Assembly: GCA_017880705.1 (NCBI GenBank)
Contig: JADGRS010000012.1
Coordinates: forward strand, 1 to 18,943
Direction of reading: 5' to 3'
DNA length: 18,943 bases
Origin: Burkholderiales bacterium
GTDB lineage: Bacteria > Pseudomonadota > Gammaproteobacteria > Burkholderiales > Usitatibacteraceae
Part shown: positions 16,363-18,943 of the stretch, piece after piece
Layout: every line of letters begins with the position of its first letter
Numbering within the stretch: position 1 is the stretch's first letter
Notes under the pieces: model-generated
Told to the model about the DNA's origin: nothing
The model's database searches: none
What the model saw: the letters and a program-made list of their open reading frames with translations, nothing else
Translations under genes and position numbers: made by a program

Positions 16363-18021
16363 TCAGGAGCCCTTCTGGAGGTACAGGTCGAGCGCCGCGC
16401 GGTCGACCTCGAGCAGGACGAATTCCTGGGGGGCGTCGTCGGTCGCGATGACCATCACCGGGCGCAGATAGGGAGCGGGGCTCACGGCGAGCGCTGCGAA
16501 CGCGTCGCCGTCCTGGCCCGCGAGGTCGGACTTGAATAGCCGCGCGGCGACGAGGTAGCCGGTGCCGGTCCTGACGATCTCGCGCGCGAGAGCGAGCCGA
16601 TCCCATCCGTAATACCACGCGGACCCGGGCCGGCGGCCCAGCAACGCGACATACTCGGGGCGAATCCACATGACGCGGGACCCCGGAGGCGTCTGGCGAT
16701 CGAGCGATCCCAGGCCGGCCAGCACCGTAGCGTGCCGCCGCGCGAGGGCGCGCGCCTGCGCGACATTGACCCTCGTGTAGTACTCCGTCATGCTCGAGGC
16801 GCTGTACGCGAATCCCGGGATGAGCGGCTCGCGATCGAGCGCCTTCTCGCCCACCAGGAGCGTGGCCGGCACCGTCATCATCGCGACGAAGGCCCAGCCG
16901 GCGAAGAGCGCGGGCCGCTGGAGCCATGACTTTTGCAGGTACGCACACGCGCTTGCGAACGCCTCCGCGGCGTGCACGAGCAGAAGCGCGAGCAACGGAT
17001 AGAGCAGCCTCCTCGTGTTGTCCTCGGGAAAGACCCACAGGAAAAGCATCGCGAGGCTGGCGAGGACATACCAGGAATCGAGGCGGTTGCGCCGCGCGCC
17101 GAGGAGCGCTCCGGCAACGCCCATGATTCCGACCGCGCCGAACAGCAATCGCATCGACGAGCCGACCCCGGAATCGCCGGTGAACGACGCCATCCAGCCG
17201 CCGAAGAGCGACTCCACGGAGGTCGCGGCGACCGTGGGATCGCTCAACCAGTGCTCGAGAATGCCACCCAAGGTGAGCCGGTAGTTGTCCACTTCCGGTT
17301 GGGGACGAAGCACGAGCCACACCCCCGCCAGCGCGAGGGGCAGGATCACCGGAACGAGCGTCCACGGCGACGGCAGCTTGCGCCCGCCGATCGCGCGCAC
17401 CGCAACGTGCGCCGCGTAGGCGACGATCAGTGCGATTCCGGCGACTCGCGTGAGATACGCCGCCGCCATCAGCAAGCCGAAGACAATGAACTCGCCCTTC
17501 ACGCCGTCCTCATCGACGCGCCGGTCGTGGTAGATGATCGCCGCGAGCGTGAGGCTGAGATAGAGCGGCTCGCTCAGGATGCTGCGGATGCTGACCCACG
17601 CGCTGGGAGTCAGGAGGAAAAGCAGCGCGACCAGGACCGCGGCGCCGGGGCCTGCGAGGCGCAGCGCCGCGTATCGATAGACGAGGAAGAGCGCCAGCAG
17701 CGCGCACGCGGCGACCGCCAGGTGTGCGGCGAGAAGGTTGTACGCGCCCCCGGTGAACACCAGCAGCAGCGGGAAGAGCGGCGGGAAATGGCTGTGAAAC
17801 TTCGCCCAGGGCGCCGTCAGCGGATCGCTCGAGAACGGCGAAAGGTACCGCGCGAGGGTCAGGTAGCTCACGCTGTCGTCGCCCAGGGATGCGATCACCT
17901 CCTGCCACGAGAACGCGATCGTCGCCGGCACGGCGAACGCAAGCAGGATCAGGAACGCGCGATGGCGCCGCCAAGAAAAAGGCCGGCGCGCGGCCGGCCC
18001 TTCGCTGGGCAGTTGAATCAC
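16363..18021 (-). CDS. GT-C fold membrane glycosyltransferase (PMT/ArnT-like), copy 2
   Basis: This 552-residue protein is a paralogue of the protein at 13638-15281. Shared blocks in the same order are GDDSVSYL with Asp48-Asp49, PPLFPLLL (80-87), ILSE (148-151), YLTRVAGIAL (189-198), the RRLLYPLLALLLVHA span (337-351) and SRVMWIRPEYVALLGRRPG (448-466). It has about ten or more membrane spans and a soluble tail. It should use a lipid-linked sugar outside the inner membrane, perhaps for a different acceptor. The only plausible full-length start is GTG at 18021, 3 nt after rplQ; no ATG occurs before the first span. The first 18 codons contain the rplQ intrinsic terminator, so expression needs read-through or an internal promoter, or the true start is a downstream GTG or CTG in the first span. 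Confidence 0.8.
   Translation of the reverse strand: MIQLPSEGPAARRPFSWRRHRAFLILLAFAVPATIAFSWQEVIASLGDDSVSYLTLARYLSPFSSDPLTAPWAKFHSHFPPLFPLLLVFTGGAYNLLAAHLAVAACALLALFLVYRYAALRLAGPGAAVLVALLFLLTPSAWVSIRSILSEPLYLSLTLAAIIYHDRRVDEDGVKGEFIVFGLLMAAAYLTRVAGIALIVAYAAHVAVRAIGGRKLPSPWTLVPVILPLALAGVWLVLRPQPEVDNYRLTLGGILEHWLSDPTVAATSVESLFGGWMASFTGDSGVGSSMRLLFGAVGIMGVAGALLGARRNRLDSWYVLASLAMLFLWVFPEDNTRRLLYPLLALLLVHAAEAFASACAYLQKSWLQRPALFAGWAFVAMMTVPATLLVGEKALDREPLIPGFAYSASSMTEYYTRVNVAQARALARRHATVLAGLGSLDRQTPPGSRVMWIRPEYVALLGRRPGSAWYYGWDRLALAREIVRTGTGYLVAARLFKSDLAGQDGDAFAALAVSPAPYLRPVMVIATDDAPQEFVLLEVDRAALDLYLQKGS
17973..17999 (-). terminator. Intrinsic terminator of the rpoA-rplQ transcript, inside the next gene
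   Basis: On the minus strand GGCCGGC (17999-17993), a 5-nt loop and GCCGGCC (17987-17981) form a perfect all-G/C 7-bp stem, followed at once by TTTTTCTT (17980-17973). This is a textbook rho-independent terminator in the direction of rplQ transcription, starting 26 nt after the rplQ stop. It lies within codons 8-17 of the second GT-C reading frame. Confidence 0.85.
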
Positions 18022-18024
18022 TAC

Positions 18025-18432
18025 CTAGCTCTTGATCTTCGAGTCGCCCGTGTCCCGCGCCTCTTCGACCGGCTCGGGACGGTCCAGCAGCTCGACCAGC
18101 GCCATCGGCGCGTTGTCGCCCTGGCGGAATCCGTACTTGAGGATGCGGAGGTACCCGCCGTTGCGCGCCTTGTAGCGGGGGCCGAGTTCGTCGAAGAGCT
18201 TCACGACCATGTCGCGGTCGCGCAGCCGGTCGAACGCCAGGCGCTTGTTGGCGAGCGTCGCGGTCTTGCCGAGCGTGATGATGGGCTCGGCCACGCGGCG
18301 CAGCTCCTTCGCCTTCGGCAGGGTCGTCTTGATCGCTTCGTGCTTGAGGAGCGAGACGGTCATGTTGCGCAGCATCGCCAGGCGATGGCTGCTGGTGCGG
18401 TTGAGCTTGCGAAGCCCGTGACGGTGACGCAT
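18025..18432 (-). CDS. rplQ: 50S ribosomal protein L17
   Basis: This 135-residue protein begins [20 protein letters not shown], followed by [26 protein letters not shown], the strongly conserved L17 core that sits near the exit tunnel of the large subunit. [24 protein letters not shown] closes the globular domain (about 92-115), and an acidic tail follows. Length is normal for proteobacteria (about 127-135). The ATG at 18432 is preceded by GAAAGGAAAG, a good ribosome site. It is the last gene of the alpha operon, 84 nt after rpoA, and its transcript should end at the strong terminator at 17973-17999. Confidence 0.98.
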   Translation of the reverse strand: MRHRHGLRKLNRTSSHRLAMLRNMTVSLLKHEAIKTTLPKAKELRRVAEPIITLGKTATLANKRLAFDRLRDRDMVVKLFDELGPRYKARNGGYLRILKYGFRQGDNAPMALVELLDRPEPVEEARDTGDSKIKS

Positions 18433-18494
18433 GGTGCTTTCCTTTCGTCTCTTGGCCTATGCGGCCTTGTTGTTGTTATGGGGTGGAAATGAAA

Positions 18495-18510
18495 CCCCGC
18501 CGAAGCGGGG
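18495..18510 (-). terminator. UUCG-capped hairpin between rpoA and rplQ
   Basis: On the minus strand CCCCGC, TTCG and GCGGGG form a perfect 6-bp stem with the very stable C(UUCG)G tetraloop, 6 nt after the rpoA stop codon. The following TTTCATTT is an interrupted T-tract, so it is probably a partial terminator or an mRNA 3'-end protector that lowers or separates rplQ expression rather than a full stop. The 84-nt gap is otherwise A/C-rich leader with the rplQ ribosome site. Confidence 0.6.
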
Positions 18511-18516
18511 GGATGA

Positions 18517-18943
18517 CTATTTGGTCAAGCCCGCCACCGGCCAGTTCTCGAGCTTCATGCCGAGCGTGAGGCCCTTCGAGGCGAGCACTTCCTTGATCTC
18601 GTTGAGCGACTTGCGGCCGAGGTTCGGCGTCTTCAGAAGCTCGTTCTCCGTGCGCTGGATCAAGTCGCCGATGTAGTAGATGTTCTCGGCCTTGAGGCAA
18701 TTGGCCGAGCGCACGGTGAGCTCGAGATCATCGACGGGCTGCAGCAGGATCGGGTCGACCTGCGGCTGCGCGCTCTCGACGCGCTCCTCGCTCGTCGATT
18801 GCAGCGACGCGAACACCGAAAGCTGGTCCACGAGGACCGACGCCGAATAGCGCACCGCCTCTTCCGGCTCGATGACGCCGTTGGTCTCGATGTCGATCAC
18901 GAGGCGATCCAGGTCGGTGCGCTGCTCGACGCGCGCGCTCTCC
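18517..18943 (-). CDS. rpoA: RNA polymerase subunit alpha, C-terminal part (5' end outside window)
   Basis: The frame is open to the right edge, so about 142 C-terminal residues are visible. They begin in the end of the N-terminal domain ([20 protein letters not shown] and [15 protein letters not shown]), continue through an acidic linker ([19 protein letters not shown]) and the alpha-CTD ([40 protein letters not shown] and [20 protein letters not shown]). The CTD binds UP-element DNA and activators; the residues of the 265 determinant region (RSANCLKAE) are present. A GTG at 18900 is internal and not a start. Upstream genes of the alpha operon (probably rpsD) would lie beyond the edge. The gene ends with TAG at 18519-18517, before the UUCG hairpin. 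Confidence 0.97.
   Translation of the reverse strand, partial: ESARVEQRTDLDRLVIDIETNGVIEPEEAVRYSASVLVDQLSVFASLQSTSEERVESAQPQVDPILLQPVDDLELTVRSANCLKAENIYYIGDLIQRTENELLKTPNLGRKSLNEIKEVLASKGLTLGMKLENWPVAGLTK

Noticed and set aside
1..18943. CRISPR arrays, insertion sequences, prophage or integrase genes
   Set aside because: No spaced direct repeats, transposase or recombinase motifs were seen in any frame.

Overview
The window is a chromosomal segment of a G+C-rich (roughly two-thirds by eye) Gram-negative bacterium, most likely a betaproteobacterium. I infer this from three gene groupings usual in that class: FmdB zinc ribbon followed by DUF502; uvrA diverging from an MFS gene that is followed by ssb; and rpoA followed by rplQ. 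It is mostly core genome, with one small accessory patch and one glycosylation cluster. No rRNA, tRNA, CRISPR array or insertion sequence was seen.

Positions 1-1942 (minus strand) hold the start of a DUF502 membrane protein cut by the left edge, an FmdB zinc-ribbon protein and an MFS transporter. Positions about 1960-3976 (minus strand) look like an accessory patch: a decayed gene end, an exported helical-repeat protein, GC-rich palindromes and a VapB/VapC toxin-antitoxin pair with a 4-nt start/stop overlap. The VapB Shine-Dalgarno sits in the loop of a perfect 7-bp inverted repeat that also takes in the start codon. Positions 3977-6552 (minus strand) are an MFS transporter, ssb and htpX in close order. 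From 6627 the plus strand carries uvrA and then a rhomboid protease with a helical-repeat tail. A membrane protein with a repeat-like tail (10967-12289, minus) converges on the rhomboid with a 4-nt gap.

Positions 12370-18021 form the most interesting region. Glycerate 2-kinase, a GT-C type multi-membrane-spanning glycosyltransferase, a DPM1-like GT2 glycosyltransferase and a GtrA-type flippase are tightly packed on the plus strand, with ATGA, ATGA and 41-nt overlaps. A second GT-C protein, clearly paralogous to the first, converges on them from the minus strand. The likely scheme is that the GT2 enzyme loads a sugar onto undecaprenyl phosphate in the cytoplasm, GtrA moves it across the inner membrane, and one or both GT-C proteins transfer it to an unknown acceptor. 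The second GT-C gene begins 3 nt after rplQ, and the strong intrinsic terminator of the rpoA-rplQ operon lies inside its first codons. That is an unusual overlap of a terminator with coding sequence.

The right edge (18025-18943, minus) holds rplQ and the C-terminal part of rpoA, separated by a UUCG-capped hairpin.
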